Origin: Rhodanobacter denitrificans
GTDB lineage: Bacteria; Pseudomonadota; Gammaproteobacteria; Xanthomonadales; Rhodanobacteraceae
Length of the DNA: 64,000 nucleotides
Assembly: GCA_003241385.1 (NCBI GenBank)
Contig: QFPO01000017.1
Location: forward strand, 7,008 to 71,007
Direction of reading: 5' to 3'
The notes beneath the pieces were generated by a model. The model saw nothing but the letters and a program-made list of their open reading frames with translations, searched no databases and was not told the DNA's origin. This document shows, in pieces, positions 51,904 to 60,070 of this stretch (positions are counted from its first letter, which is position 1; each line of letters starts with the position of its first letter). Made by a program: the position numbers and the translations under genes.

Positions 51904-52734
51904 TCACGCCCGCCCCGCGTCGATCGCATCCTGCAGACGTGGAAACAGCGGCCGGAAACCGAGATCGTCGCGGATGCGGCGGCCGTCGAGCAGGGCGGCG
52001 AATGCCAGACCGCGCTCCGGCGTCGTACCGTCCGGCGGCGGTTGCCCCACCGAGGCGAACAGGGTCGCCAGATCGGGGGCTTCGTCGTCCACGACGTTGT
52101 AGATGCGATGCGCGGGCGACGGCGCATCGAGCACGCGGATCACCGCCTGCGCGACGTCGGCATGGTGGCCGATCGACATGCGCTGGGTCGGCGGGAAGGT
52201 CCGCATGAACGGCACGACGTCGGCGATGTGCGGGTCGCCATCGCCGTAGACGAACGGCAGGCGCAGGATGCGTACATCCAGGCCGTCGACCGACAGCAGC
52301 ATGCGCTCGGCCGCGAGCTTGCTCTGCGGGTAGGCATCCACCGGCGCACAGGCGTCCTCTTCGTTCGCGATGCCGCCGCCGTTCGGCCCGTAGACCAGGC
52401 CCGTGCTCGTGAACACGAATCGCCCCACGCCGGCGTCGCGACAGGCCTGGGCCAGATGCCGTGTGCCGAGATCGTTCACGGCATGTGCCTGCTCGGGCGT
52501 CGCGCCGCGGAAGAACGCCGCGCAGTGCACGACGGCATCCGCGCCGCGTACGGCAGCCGAGAGCGAATCGACCTGCATCAGATCGCCGGTCACCAGCGTG
52601 ATGCCGAGCTCGGCAAGGTCGGTGGCACGTGCGCGGTCACGCACCAGCGCATGCACGACATGTCCGTGCTCCAGCAGCCGCCTGGCGAGTCTGCTTCCCA
52701 CTTTTCCGGTCGCACCGGTCACTAGAATGTTCAT
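51904..52734 (-). CDS. NAD(P)-dependent epimerase/dehydratase (extended SDR)
   Basis: 276 residues from the ATG at 52734. The Rossmann dinucleotide motif is MNILVTGATGKVGSRL (GxxGxxG); ADAVVHCAAFF follows, and the catalytic Tyr-Lys pair is in VDAYPQSKLAAERM. The family acts on nucleotide sugars or hydroxy-ketones, but no pathway partner is adjacent and the substrate is unknown. The ribosome-binding site is poor; longer in-frame starts to 52884 look non-coding. Divergent from the AraC gene, with 98 bp between starts, so that regulator may control it. Confidence 0.85.
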   Translation of the reverse strand: MNILVTGATGKVGSRLARRLLEHGHVVHALVRDRARATDLAELGITLVTGDLMQVDSLSAAVRGADAVVHCAAFFRGATPEQAHAVNDLGTRHLAQACRDAGVGRFVFTSTGLVYGPNGGGIANEEDACAPVDAYPQSKLAAERMLLSVDGLDVRILRLPFVYGDGDPHIADVVPFMRTFPPTQRMSIGHHADVAQAVIRVLDAPSPAHRIYNVVDDEAPDLATLFASVGQPPPDGTTPERGLAFAALLDGRRIRDDLGFRPLFPRLQDAIDAGRA

Positions 52735-52832
52735 GGGGACCACGATAGCCGGCGCCGGCCGGGCCGGATTGGAAAAAGCGGACATCGCACGCCCGGTTGC
52801 GACGAACCCGAACGCGTGACCACAATGCCCGC

Positions 52833-53651
52833 ATGTCCGCGACCCTCGCCCTGCCCGCCTCGATGCCCGTGGTCGGTGCCGCATGTCCGATCGTGGCGAC
52901 GACGGTGAGCCATTTCAGGCACGACCGGCGGCGCGTGGCGATGCCGCACGTGGAGGCTCAGGTGGTCGTGCGCTTCGGCCCTTCGCTGCCGGGCGGTATC
53001 GACCTCCATGCGATGGGACCGGGCACGCGCGTGCTGCGCAAGTTCATCCGTGCCGGCCACCGCGCGATCCTCGCGCGGCTGCGGCCGGGCACGTACGAGG
53101 CGGTGTTGGGCGTACCCGCCGCGGAGCTGGTCGGTCGACCGGTGCTGCTCGAGGACCTGTGGGGATCGGCCAGGACGCAACGCCTGCGCGAGCAGCTCGC
53201 GGGCGAGCCCGATGCTCGTGCCGCGATCTCGCTGCTGGAAAGCGCGCTGTCGGAGCGCGCGGCCCGCACGACGGTCGTCGGCGCCGTGCCACGCTTTCTG
53301 CAGACGGCGCTGGAGAAGCTGCAGGTGTCCGGCGTCACGACGGTCGCACGCGAGCTGGGCATCAGCGAGCGCCACCTGCGGCGTGTGCTGCAGCAGGCAC
53401 TCGGTGTCAGCCCCAAGGCCTACGCACGGCTCAAGCGCTTCGCGCGCGCGGTGCACGCCGCGCAATCCGGACGCGGGGTCCATTGGTCCGCCATCGCGGC
53501 CGATGCCGGCTACTACGACCAGGCGCATCTGATTGCGGACTTCCGGTCGATCGCCGGAAGTACGCCGCAGCTGCTGTTGGCGGAGCTGCGGGAGAGTGAA
53601 CGCTGGGCGCGCATCGAAAGGGATCAGGTCCACTTTCCGGCCGTCGGCTAG
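52833..53651 (+). CDS. AraC-family transcriptional regulator (intact copy)
   Basis: 272 residues from the ATG at 52833 (MSATLALPAS); upstream in-frame TTG is unlikely. The sensor half has VEAQVVVRFGPSLPGGIDLH. The DNA-binding half contains GVTTVARELGISERHLRRVLQQALGVSPKAY and the second helix-turn-helix WSAIAADAGYYDQAHLIADFRSIAGSTP, complete AraC signatures. It is divergent from the epimerase gene. A 111-bp piece of this gene is repeated at 48529-48639. Confidence 0.87.
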   Translation: MSATLALPASMPVVGAACPIVATTVSHFRHDRRRVAMPHVEAQVVVRFGPSLPGGIDLHAMGPGTRVLRKFIRAGHRAILARLRPGTYEAVLGVPAAELVGRPVLLEDLWGSARTQRLREQLAGEPDARAAISLLESALSERAARTTVVGAVPRFLQTALEKLQVSGVTTVARELGISERHLRRVLQQALGVSPKAYARLKRFARAVHAAQSGRGVHWSAIAADAGYYDQAHLIADFRSIAGSTPQLLLAELRESERWARIERDQVHFPAVG

Positions 53652-53958
53652 AGGGCGTCGCGTCGCCCGCAATCACGCGCGTCCCGCCGCGCTCCGTACC
53701 GAAAGCCGATCACGGTGACGGGCCGGAGTCCGCCGCACCGGAGACGGTCCGGACGATCGCCACTCGCCAGGTAGGTCGCGCTGCGCTCCCCCTATCCTGC
53801 CGACATCGATCACGTTCATCTTGGATGTCGTTTCATTGGCGCTCTTGATGGGCACGGGCCGTGCAGCACTGCGTGCACCGTCCGACGTGGCCGGCGTGGC
53901 CGCGCGCCCGTACCGCCCGGGTCGCAAGACCGGGCTTCGATGCTGGAGGGCGACTGCC
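53652..53958. other. Intergenic stretch upstream of egtD, 307 bp
   Basis: Should contain the egtDB promoter. An in-frame TTG extends egtD to 53821, but that part lacks family similarity. Nothing else recognised. Confidence 0.5.
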
Positions 53959-54924
53959 ATGCTCCGTTCGATCGACACTGCCGCGGCTCCCGCCAGGATG
54001 CGGCCGACCTCATACGCGGCCCATGCCGATCTGAAGCACGGCCTGCTTCAACCGCAGGCGCGCATCTCGCCGAAGTATCTGTACGACGCACGCGGCTGCG
54101 AGCTGTTCGAGCAGATCACCCGACTGCCCGAGTACTACCCCACGCGCACCGAGGCGGCGATCCTCGCCGACGCCGGTCCGGCCATGGCGCAGGCGCTGCG
54201 CGGCCATGAAGTGCTGATCGAGCTGGGTGCCGGCAACTGCGAGAAGGTCCGCGTGCTGTGCCGCAGCCTGCGGCCGCGCCATTTCGTCGGCGTGGATATC
54301 GCCGGCGAGTTCCTGCGCGAGGCGGTGCGCCGGCTGGCCGAGGAGTTTCCGGGCCTGGACGCGCGCGCGGTGCAGGCCGACATCACCCGGCCGGTGCAGC
54401 TGCCGGCGGACCTGCCGCCGGCCGGGCGGCTGCTGTTCTATCCCGGATCGTCGATCGGCAATTTCGACCCGGTCGACGCGCTGGCGATGCTCAGGCGCAT
54501 GCATGGGCTGCTCGGACCGCGCGGCGGACTGCTGATCGGCATCGATCTGCCCAAACCGCTGCACTGGCTGGAGCCCGCCTACGACGATGCCCAGGGCGTC
54601 ACGGCACGCTTCAACCTCAATGTGCTGCGTCACGTCAACCGGCTGATCGGCAGCGATTTCGACGAGGACGACTGGGCGCATCTGGCCTTCTTCAACGCCG
54701 ACCAGTCGCGCATCGAGATGCACCTGCGCGCACGCCGCGCGCTGACCGTCACGTGGCCGGATGGCAAGCGCCGCTTCGCCGCGGGCCAGACCATCCACAC
54801 CGAGAACAGCTACAAGTACGCGCTGCCGCGCTTTCAGCACATGCTGGCCGAAGCCGGCTTCACGCCCGGCGAGGTCTGGACCGATCCGCGGCAGTGGTTT
54901 GCGATGGTGCATGCCCGTGTCTGA
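53959..54924 (+). CDS. egtD: L-histidine N-alpha-methyltransferase, ergothioneine biosynthesis
   Basis: 321 residues from the ATG at 53959, with GGAGGG 9 nt upstream. ISPKYLYDARGCELFEQITRLPEYYPTRTE is the EgtD signature, with the histidine-contacting Tyr. The SAM-binding segment is VLIELGAGNCEKVRVL. PGSSIGNFDPVDAL and the C-terminal ENSYKYALPRFQHML also fit. EgtD makes hercynine from histidine with three S-adenosylmethionine in the cytoplasm. It overlaps egtB by 14 bp, so the two are co-translated. Confidence 0.93.
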   Translation: MLRSIDTAAAPARMRPTSYAAHADLKHGLLQPQARISPKYLYDARGCELFEQITRLPEYYPTRTEAAILADAGPAMAQALRGHEVLIELGAGNCEKVRVLCRSLRPRHFVGVDIAGEFLREAVRRLAEEFPGLDARAVQADITRPVQLPADLPPAGRLLFYPGSSIGNFDPVDALAMLRRMHGLLGPRGGLLIGIDLPKPLHWLEPAYDDAQGVTARFNLNVLRHVNRLIGSDFDEDDWAHLAFFNADQSRIEMHLRARRALTVTWPDGKRRFAAGQTIHTENSYKYALPRFQHMLAEAGFTPGEVWTDPRQWFAMVHARV

Positions 54925-56113
54925 CCTGCTGCAGCGTTTCGACGCCGTACGCCGCCGCACGCTGCGGCTGGTCGAACCGCTGTCGGCCGAGGACGCCTGC
55001 GTGCAGTCCATGCCCGACGCCAGCCCGGCCAAATGGCATCTGGCGCATACCACCTGGTTCTTCGAGACCTTCCTGCTCGAGCACGAGCCGCCGTTCGATC
55101 CGGACTTCCGCGTGCTGTTCAACTCGTACTATCAGCAGGTCGGAGACCGTCATCCGCGCGCGCAGCGCGGGCTGCTGACGAGACCGTCGCTGGCCCGCGT
55201 GCTCGACTACCGCGCGGCCGTCGACGAGCGCATGCGGACTCTGCTGACGCATGATCTGCCGCCGACGCTGGCCGACCGCGTGGAGCTGGGCCTGCAGCAC
55301 GAGCAACAGCACCAGGAGCTGCTGCTCACCGACATCAAGCATCTGCTGTCCTGCCATCCGCTGTGGCCCGCCTACGAAGCGCCCGACGCGGCGCCTGAGC
55401 CCGAATCGGAATCCGGGCTGGACTGGCTGCCGGTGCCGCGCGGCGTGCACGAGATCGGCCATGCCGGTGACGGCTTCGCGTTCGACAACGAGCGGCCGCG
55501 GCATGCGATATTTCTGCCGGGCAGCGAGATCGCCAGCCGGCCGGTCAACAACCGCGAGTTCCAGCAGTTCGTCGAAGCCGGCGGCTACGCTCAGCCGCAG
55601 TGGTGGCTGGCCGAGGGTTGGGACTGGCGCTGCGCGCAGCAGCTCGAGCATCCGGGGTACTGGCGACGGACGAACGCGGGCTGGCAGGAATTCACGCTGT
55701 ACGGTGCGCTGCCGCTGCATGGCAGCCGGCCGGTGTCGCATCTGTCGTACTACGAGGCCGACGCCTACGCGCGCTGGGCCGATGCGCGACTGCCGACCGA
55801 GGCCGAGTGGGAGCATGCCTGGACCGATGCGATGGCGCGGCTACCGGCACGCGAAGCCTGGCACCCGAGCGCAGCAACCGGCGAGAGTCTGGGGCAGGTC
55901 TGGGAATGGACGCAATCGGCCTACGCGCCCTACCCCGGCTTTCGCGTCGCCGACGGCGCGATCGGCGAGTACAACGGCAAGTTCATGGTCAACCAGTACG
56001 TGCTGCGCGGCGGCTCGTGCCTGACCCCACCCGGCCATGCGCGCGCGACCTACCGCAACTTCTTTCCGGCGTCGGCGCGCTGGCAGATGACGGGGTTGCG
56101 ATTGGCGCGATAA
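54911..56113 (+). CDS. egtB: Ergothioneine sulfoxide synthase
   Basis: 400 residues from the ATG at 54911, inside the end of egtD. The N-terminal DinB-like half has AKWHLAHTTWFFETF (His46) and LGLQHEQQHQELLLTDIKH (His130, His134), the non-haem iron triad. The C-terminal formylglycine-enzyme-like half runs from PVNNREFQQFVEAGGY to GKFMVNQYVLRGGSCLTP and RNFFPASARWQMTGLRL. EgtB joins hercynine to a thiol donor (glutamylcysteine or cysteine) with oxygen. No egtC or egtE is in this window. RAYT element A begins about 10 bp after the stop. Confidence 0.93.
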   Translation: MPVSDLLQRFDAVRRRTLRLVEPLSAEDACVQSMPDASPAKWHLAHTTWFFETFLLEHEPPFDPDFRVLFNSYYQQVGDRHPRAQRGLLTRPSLARVLDYRAAVDERMRTLLTHDLPPTLADRVELGLQHEQQHQELLLTDIKHLLSCHPLWPAYEAPDAAPEPESESGLDWLPVPRGVHEIGHAGDGFAFDNERPRHAIFLPGSEIASRPVNNREFQQFVEAGGYAQPQWWLAEGWDWRCAQQLEHPGYWRRTNAGWQEFTLYGALPLHGSRPVSHLSYYEADAYARWADARLPTEAEWEHAWTDAMARLPAREAWHPSAATGESLGQVWEWTQSAYAPYPGFRVADGAIGEYNGKFMVNQYVLRGGSCLTPPGHARATYRNFFPASARWQMTGLRLAR

Positions 56114-56122
56114 CAACAATCG

Positions 56123-56491
56123 AACGGGGTCAGGTTCACTTCCTGAGCAGCCATGGGCGAGGTTGAGCCGATTTCTGACGCAAGGACCGGCGACCAGCAG
56201 TCTCGGATGAGGCCGATCAGCGGCGACACTGGCCAAATGGCCCGACAAGCCCGGTTCGATCTGCCGAACGCTCAGCATGGATCGTGCGGCGGCCTATCGA
56301 TCGCTACTCCGCGAGGCGCTGCCGGACGAGGGCCTGAAAGCCATCCGCGACTACCTGCAGCAGCACGCATGGGGCCGCGATGACTTCCGCGCCATGGTCG
56401 AAGCCAAGACACAGCGCTTTACCGGCATACGGCCCACTCATCGTCCCCGCAGCGATACGGCGACGCGGTAAGTGAACCTGACCCCGTTATC
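56123..56491 (+). mobile_element. Internally deleted RAYT element (copy A, MITE-like)
   Basis: 369 bp with ends AACGGGGTCAGGTTCACTT (56123-56141) and its inverse AAGTGAACCTGACCCCGTT (56470-56488). The inside matches the intact RAYT element at 57625-58458, but about 465 bp of the transposase frame are missing. The remaining frame joins MARQARFDLPN (from about 56238) to the transposase C-terminus RAAAYRSLLREALPDEGL, ending just before AAGTGAAC. It cannot encode an active enzyme but keeps both ends, so it could be mobilised in trans. Confidence 0.85.
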
Positions 56492-56501
56492 TCTATCCGG
56501 C

Positions 56502-57554
56502 TCAGTCGAAGCCGTTGCGACGGATCGTGTCCCAGGGCGGCACGCTGAAGGGCCTGCCGAGGTTGCCCGGACTCAGCCACTCGCCGCCCAGGTCGCGCAG
56601 CGGCGCGGCGTTGTACGCGGCGTCCTCGTCGAAGACGATCATGCGGTGCCCTTCGCTCGACGACGACGGCGCCGCGCTGCTGACCATGATGCGGCGCCGG
56701 TACGGGTCATGCGCGATGCCGATGAAGTAATCACCGGCCGGACGGTTGAGGCGCGTGAGCGCGCCGGCAATCGTGTAGAGCGGTACCGCGTCGCCGCTGG
56801 CCGAATCAGGGAACACGGCGACGCGGCCGATCAGGCTCTGGTCTGCCAGCGTAGATCGGCCGAGCATGAACAGACGCCGGTTGAGCCGGTCGTGCGCGAT
56901 GGCGACGGCGCCGCCGACGCCGTTACCGGTGATCATGCGCGTCGGCGGGACGTTGCCGCTCGCCGTCCGCGCGTGGAACACGATGCGGGAGGCGTTCGTG
57001 CCCCGCTCGAAGTCGACGACCGCGTACTCGTCGGTGTCAGGCAGGTAGACCAGCGAGGCCGGGCTGTTGAGCTGCGTCTTCGGATTGGTGCCGACCCACG
57101 GGATCGTGCGCTTGGGCAGAACATCATCGCCCTCGGCGTCCAGTGGCCAGGTACGGATGCAGCAGTTGATCGCGATGGCGGCGAGCTCGCCGTGGGCGAA
57201 TATCGGCGCATTCGCCTGGGACTGTCCGAGGTATGCCGACCTGAGCACGCGCAACGGCGCGACGTCGCCACTTCGGAAGGCCGGATAGACGCGGATGGCC
57301 TGGCCGTAATAGTCCGAAATGTAGAGTAGTTGCTCGTTCGGCTCGTAGCTCGCCCACTGCGTGTCGCGCGCGCCGAATGTCGGCCCGCTCATTTCCTGGA
57401 AGGGCGGCGTCGTGCCGTCGGCATCAGGCCCGAAGATCCGCAGCGGCACGCCGCTCTGTCCGGCGCGGGCATAGCCACCGATGCCGAGCTCGGCCCGCGC
57501 CGGTACGGCGAGCATGAGCGCGGCGAACAAGGTCATCAGAACGAAGGTGCGCAT
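56502..57554 (-). CDS. Secreted beta-propeller-like protein ending in a GF(D) motif
   Basis: 350 residues, with signal peptide MRTFVLMTLFAALMLAVPARA. The body has repeating strands typical of propeller proteins: LLYISDYYGQAIRVYPAFRSG, LAAIAINCCIRTWPLD, YAVVDFERGTNASRIVFHAR and FIGIAHDPYRRRIMV. The extreme C-terminus is DTIRRNGFD, the recurrent motif seen at the ends of other secreted proteins here. Function unknown, extracytoplasmic. It is bracketed by RAYT copies A and B, so may have been moved or preserved between them. Confidence 0.72.
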   Translation of the reverse strand: MRTFVLMTLFAALMLAVPARAELGIGGYARAGQSGVPLRIFGPDADGTTPPFQEMSGPTFGARDTQWASYEPNEQLLYISDYYGQAIRVYPAFRSGDVAPLRVLRSAYLGQSQANAPIFAHGELAAIAINCCIRTWPLDAEGDDVLPKRTIPWVGTNPKTQLNSPASLVYLPDTDEYAVVDFERGTNASRIVFHARTASGNVPPTRMITGNGVGGAVAIAHDRLNRRLFMLGRSTLADQSLIGRVAVFPDSASGDAVPLYTIAGALTRLNRPAGDYFIGIAHDPYRRRIMVSSAAPSSSSEGHRMIVFDEDAAYNAAPLRDLGGEWLSPGNLGRPFSVPPWDTIRRNGFD

Positions 57555-57597
57555 GGCGAAGGCTCCGTAACCGCAGCAGGGGTAAGAGCATTAACGT

Positions 57598-58494
57598 AAA
57601 CGGGGGCAGATTCACTTCATCGGAAACGGGGTCAGGTTCACTTCCTGAGCAGCCATGGGGCGACGTCGAGCCGATTTCTGACACAAGAATCGGCGATCAG
57701 CACTAATGGATGAGGCCGGTCAGCGGCGAGACTCGCCCCATGGCCCGACAACCCCGGTTCGATCTGCCGAACATCGCCCAGCACGTCGTGCAGCGCGGCA
57801 ACAATCGCCTGCCCTGCTTCCTGGACGACAGCGACCGGCGGCGATACCTGCTTCTGCTGCGAGAATCGTTGCTGGCCACCGAGGTCGCCCTGCACGCCTA
57901 CGTCCTCATGGACAACCACGTCCACCTGCTCGTGACGCCGACCGAGGCCGGCGCGGTAGCCCGGCTGATGCAAAAACTCGGACGCCAGTACGTAGGGCAG
58001 TTCAATGCCCGCCATCGCCGCACCGGGACATTATGGGAGGGACGCTACAAGTCCTGCCTGGTGGGAGGTGACCGGTACGTACTGAACTGCACCCGCTACA
58101 TCGACCTCAACCCGGTTCGAGCACGGCTGACCGATGCCCCGGAACAGTACGCGTGGTCCAGCTGCGCGCATCTGTGCGGTCAGCGCGGTGATCCGCTGCT
58201 CTCGCCCCACCGTGCCTACGTAAGGCTCGGCGCTACGAGCGCCGATCGCGCGGCGGCCTACCGATCGCTACTCCTCGAGGCGCTGCCGGACGAGGACCTG
58301 CAAGCCATCCGCGACTACCTGCAGCAGCAGCGTGCTTGGGGCCGCGATGACTTCCGCGCCATGGTCGAAGCCAAGACCCAGCGCTTCGCCGGCCTCCGAC
58401 CCGCTCATCGCCCCCGAGGCGATAAGGCTGCTCGGTAAGTGAATCTGACCCCGTTATCTCGAACCGATCGGTAAGTGAACCTGACCCCGTTATC
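57598..58494 (+). mobile_element. RAYT-encoding element (copy B) with doubled ends
   Basis: A good left end, AACGGGGTCAGGTTCACTT, lies at 57625-57643. A diverged one, CGGGGGCAGATTCACTT, precedes it at 57601-57617. On the right, AAGTGAATCTGACCCCGTT (58437-58455) covers the transposase stop, and AAGTGAACCTGACCCCGTT (58473-58491) follows. The base in the middle (AATC versus AACC) links the outer left end to the first right end, and the inner left end to the second right end, a crossed rather than nested order. Confidence 0.8.
57740..58438 (+). CDS. REP-associated tyrosine transposase (RAYT, Y1/HUH family)
   Basis: 232 residues from MARQPRFDLPN at 57740 (an in-frame ATG at 57710 is less likely). 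The HUH motif is HVH at residues 60-62 in LMDNHVHLLVTP. The likely nucleophile is Tyr84 in KLGRQYVGQFNARH, followed by GTLWEGRYKSCLV and the RYIDLNPVRA motif typical of RAYTs. These single-domain nucleases cut and join single-stranded DNA and mobilise REP or short inverted-repeat elements. The stop codon lies inside the right terminal repeat. A deleted copy sits 1.2 kb upstream. Confidence 0.9.
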   Translation: MARQPRFDLPNIAQHVVQRGNNRLPCFLDDSDRRRYLLLLRESLLATEVALHAYVLMDNHVHLLVTPTEAGAVARLMQKLGRQYVGQFNARHRRTGTLWEGRYKSCLVGGDRYVLNCTRYIDLNPVRARLTDAPEQYAWSSCAHLCGQRGDPLLSPHRAYVRLGATSADRAAAYRSLLLEALPDEDLQAIRDYLQQQRAWGRDDFRAMVEAKTQRFAGLRPAHRPRGDKAAR

Positions 58495-58504
58495 GCTTGA
58501 AGTC

Positions 58505-58589
58505 TAGACCAGCGCTTCGCCGGCATCCGGCCCGCTCATCGCGCCCGCAGCGATACAGCCGCGCGGTAAGTGAACCTGACCCCGTTATC
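58505..58589 (+). mobile_element. RAYT 3'-end remnant (copy C) abutting the integron
   Basis: About 85 bp matching only the right end of copy B, beginning CCAGCGCTTCGCCGGC and ending AAGTGAACCTGACCCCGTT plus ATC. Its last base touches GTTAGGC of the outermost attC (58590-58596). No transposase frame remains. Confidence 0.75.
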
Positions 58590-58596
58590 GTTAGGC
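58590..58596 (-). other. Half of an attC site, truncated by RAYT end
   Basis: Read on the minus strand this is GCCTAAC, the first core of the attC expected after the DUF4062 cassette gene. The rest of that attC (stem and second core) is missing; RAYT copy C begins exactly here. Confidence 0.6.
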
Positions 58597-58620
58597 CTCA
58601 TTGTGGCCAATGGTCCGAAC

Positions 58621-59730
58621 CTAGGCTTCCGTCGCCTCGCTACGAGCCTGAGGAGCCGTTCCCTCGTCTTCATCCGCTTCCAAAGGCTCTCGACGAATGG
58701 CCCGCAACTGAACCATCAATGTATTTCCGTAAGGTGTGAGCGTCCAGTATGTGCCTGTATCCTTGACGCTCCGCTTCTTGTCACTTTCACTAATTAGACC
58801 AAGTGCGCGCAACTGAACAATGCAGGTCTCAATCTCATCCTTCTGGAAATTGAAGTCTCGGAGCTCGCGTTCTTTGAACTCCTTTCGCTTCCCATACCGG
58901 CGTAGTGATTCTCCGGTCAGAAAATCGGTAAAAGCTCGGCGCAGCGCGTTGTCAGATGCCTCGTTGATCATTGAGGGGGCGACAGAAGCAAAGATTGAGT
59001 TCCAACTCGGCGTAATTGACGCCGTGTAGCGGGTATCTTCTCGGTAAGGATAGTCAGATAAGCGGAGGCGCGCAGTGAACTCAATACTTAGGGGGAAGCG
59101 GTCCTCGGCTTGCGCAAGTGCCTCCGTACCAGAGGGCGGGCTGTCACGCGCTGCAAGTGCTTCTGCTTCTAGCTCGGCAACTCTAGATTTGAGCGAAAGC
59201 ACCTCAACCAGTGTCGCCTCGGTCGGCACTTTGTCCGCACGTACCCAGCCGACTGCAGGGTGACGTTTTATTGCCGTGGTAAGTCCAATAATGACTTTCG
59301 CCTTAAGCTCATCTGCGTTCGCCCAGTAGACACAGGTATGCTTCTTCTCGACCTTTGCGCGAAATTTTTTTAAGTGCTCCCACGCGTCGGTGTCAGTTTC
59401 CGTCTTCTCCCGCGGCAACACATCTGGATTAGCATGAAGAAGGGGAATTACTGGTTTTTTGGATGCAACAGCATGATCGTACTCCTTCTCCGTGTAGCTA
59501 AGGCCAGCTTCGTCTCTGGATCCGTAACGGCCGCCGACGATAAGAATGTAGTAATCCGAGGAGTCAATAACATCGCGTATCAACATCCAGGCAGTGTCGT
59601 CAGTTGCAGGAAACAGCTCCATTCCGGCAGGCATATGATCAATTTCCAAGATCGCCTTCAACACGGCTTGGCGCTCGTCCTGCAAGTCGAGGAACGTGGA
59701 ACTGATGAATACTTGGTAGCGTTTATCCAT
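58621..59730 (-). CDS. Integron cassette: DUF4062 protein
   Basis: 369 residues from the ATG at 59730. The DUF4062 domain is at the N-terminus: KRYQVFISSTFLDLQDERQA, then PAGMELFPATDDTAW and DSSDYYILIVGGRYGS. It has a TIR-like Rossmann fold and is common in predicted signalling or defence proteins. A short coiled coil (SLKSRVAELEAEALAARD) divides it from a C-terminal part of about 150 residues, with a winged-helix-like tail (DEIETCIVQLRALGLISE, TYWTLTPYGNTLMVQL). Low GC compared with neighbours. It is the outermost visible cassette, between attC 59747-59806 and a truncated attC. Confidence 0.8.
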   Translation of the reverse strand: MDKRYQVFISSTFLDLQDERQAVLKAILEIDHMPAGMELFPATDDTAWMLIRDVIDSSDYYILIVGGRYGSRDEAGLSYTEKEYDHAVASKKPVIPLLHANPDVLPREKTETDTDAWEHLKKFRAKVEKKHTCVYWANADELKAKVIIGLTTAIKRHPAVGWVRADKVPTEATLVEVLSLKSRVAELEAEALAARDSPPSGTEALAQAEDRFPLSIEFTARLRLSDYPYREDTRYTASITPSWNSIFASVAPSMINEASDNALRRAFTDFLTGESLRRYGKRKEFKERELRDFNFQKDEIETCIVQLRALGLISESDKKRSVKDTGTYWTLTPYGNTLMVQLRAIRREPLEADEDEGTAPQARSEATEA

Positions 59731-59746
59731 AGTAATGTGTTCTGAG

Positions 59747-59806
59747 GCCTAACGCCTGAATTAAGCAGACCGCCGAAGGCGGTTCGGCTTGGATGAATTG
59801 TTAGGC
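59747..59806 (-). repeat. Integron attC site 3 (between cassettes)
   Basis: 60 bp with cores GCCTAAC and GTTAGGC at its ends (both strands read alike at the cores) and an imperfect inner stem around CCGCCGAAGGCGG. On the minus strand it follows the fused cassette gene, whose TAA stop lies inside the core, and precedes the DUF4062 gene. Confidence 0.9.
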
Positions 59807-60070
59807 CGCATTGCAGCCAGCCCCGCGACTAATTGCCACGCCACCAACGATGAACGCTCCTGCCGCCAGCCAGAATGACAGCGTGCGATAGAACGGCACG
59901 AACGGGTGATTGCGAGAGAAATCGCAAAGTCTCGCCGAATAGTCGTAGCTACCACCAGAGCTTACACAGTCGCCAGAAGCAAAGAACGCAAAAACAAGTG
60001 GATAGAACAGAGCGGCGCTTACTATCAGCAGGAGCGTGCCAACTACGAGGAATGTGCGCTTTTGCTTCAT
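59801..60070 (-). CDS. Second cassette gene nested in the fused frame: small two-helix membrane protein
   Basis: 89 residues from the ATG at 60070, starting MKQKRTFLVVGTLLLIVSAA. Two transmembrane helices (about residues 6-28 and 62-82) flank a short extracytoplasmic loop with CVSSGGSYDYSARLC, a pair of cysteines likely disulphide-bonded. Similar small proteins with a SGGS-Y-x-Y loop are common in Gammaproteobacteria; function unknown. The ATG is 4 nt after the attC core GTTAGGC and lacks an obvious Shine-Dalgarno. The stop TAA lies in the core of attC 3. Confidence 0.6.
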   Translation of the reverse strand: MKQKRTFLVVGTLLLIVSAALFYPLVFAFFASGDCVSSGGSYDYSARLCDFSRNHPFVPFYRTLSFWLAAGAFIVGGVAISRGAGCNAA

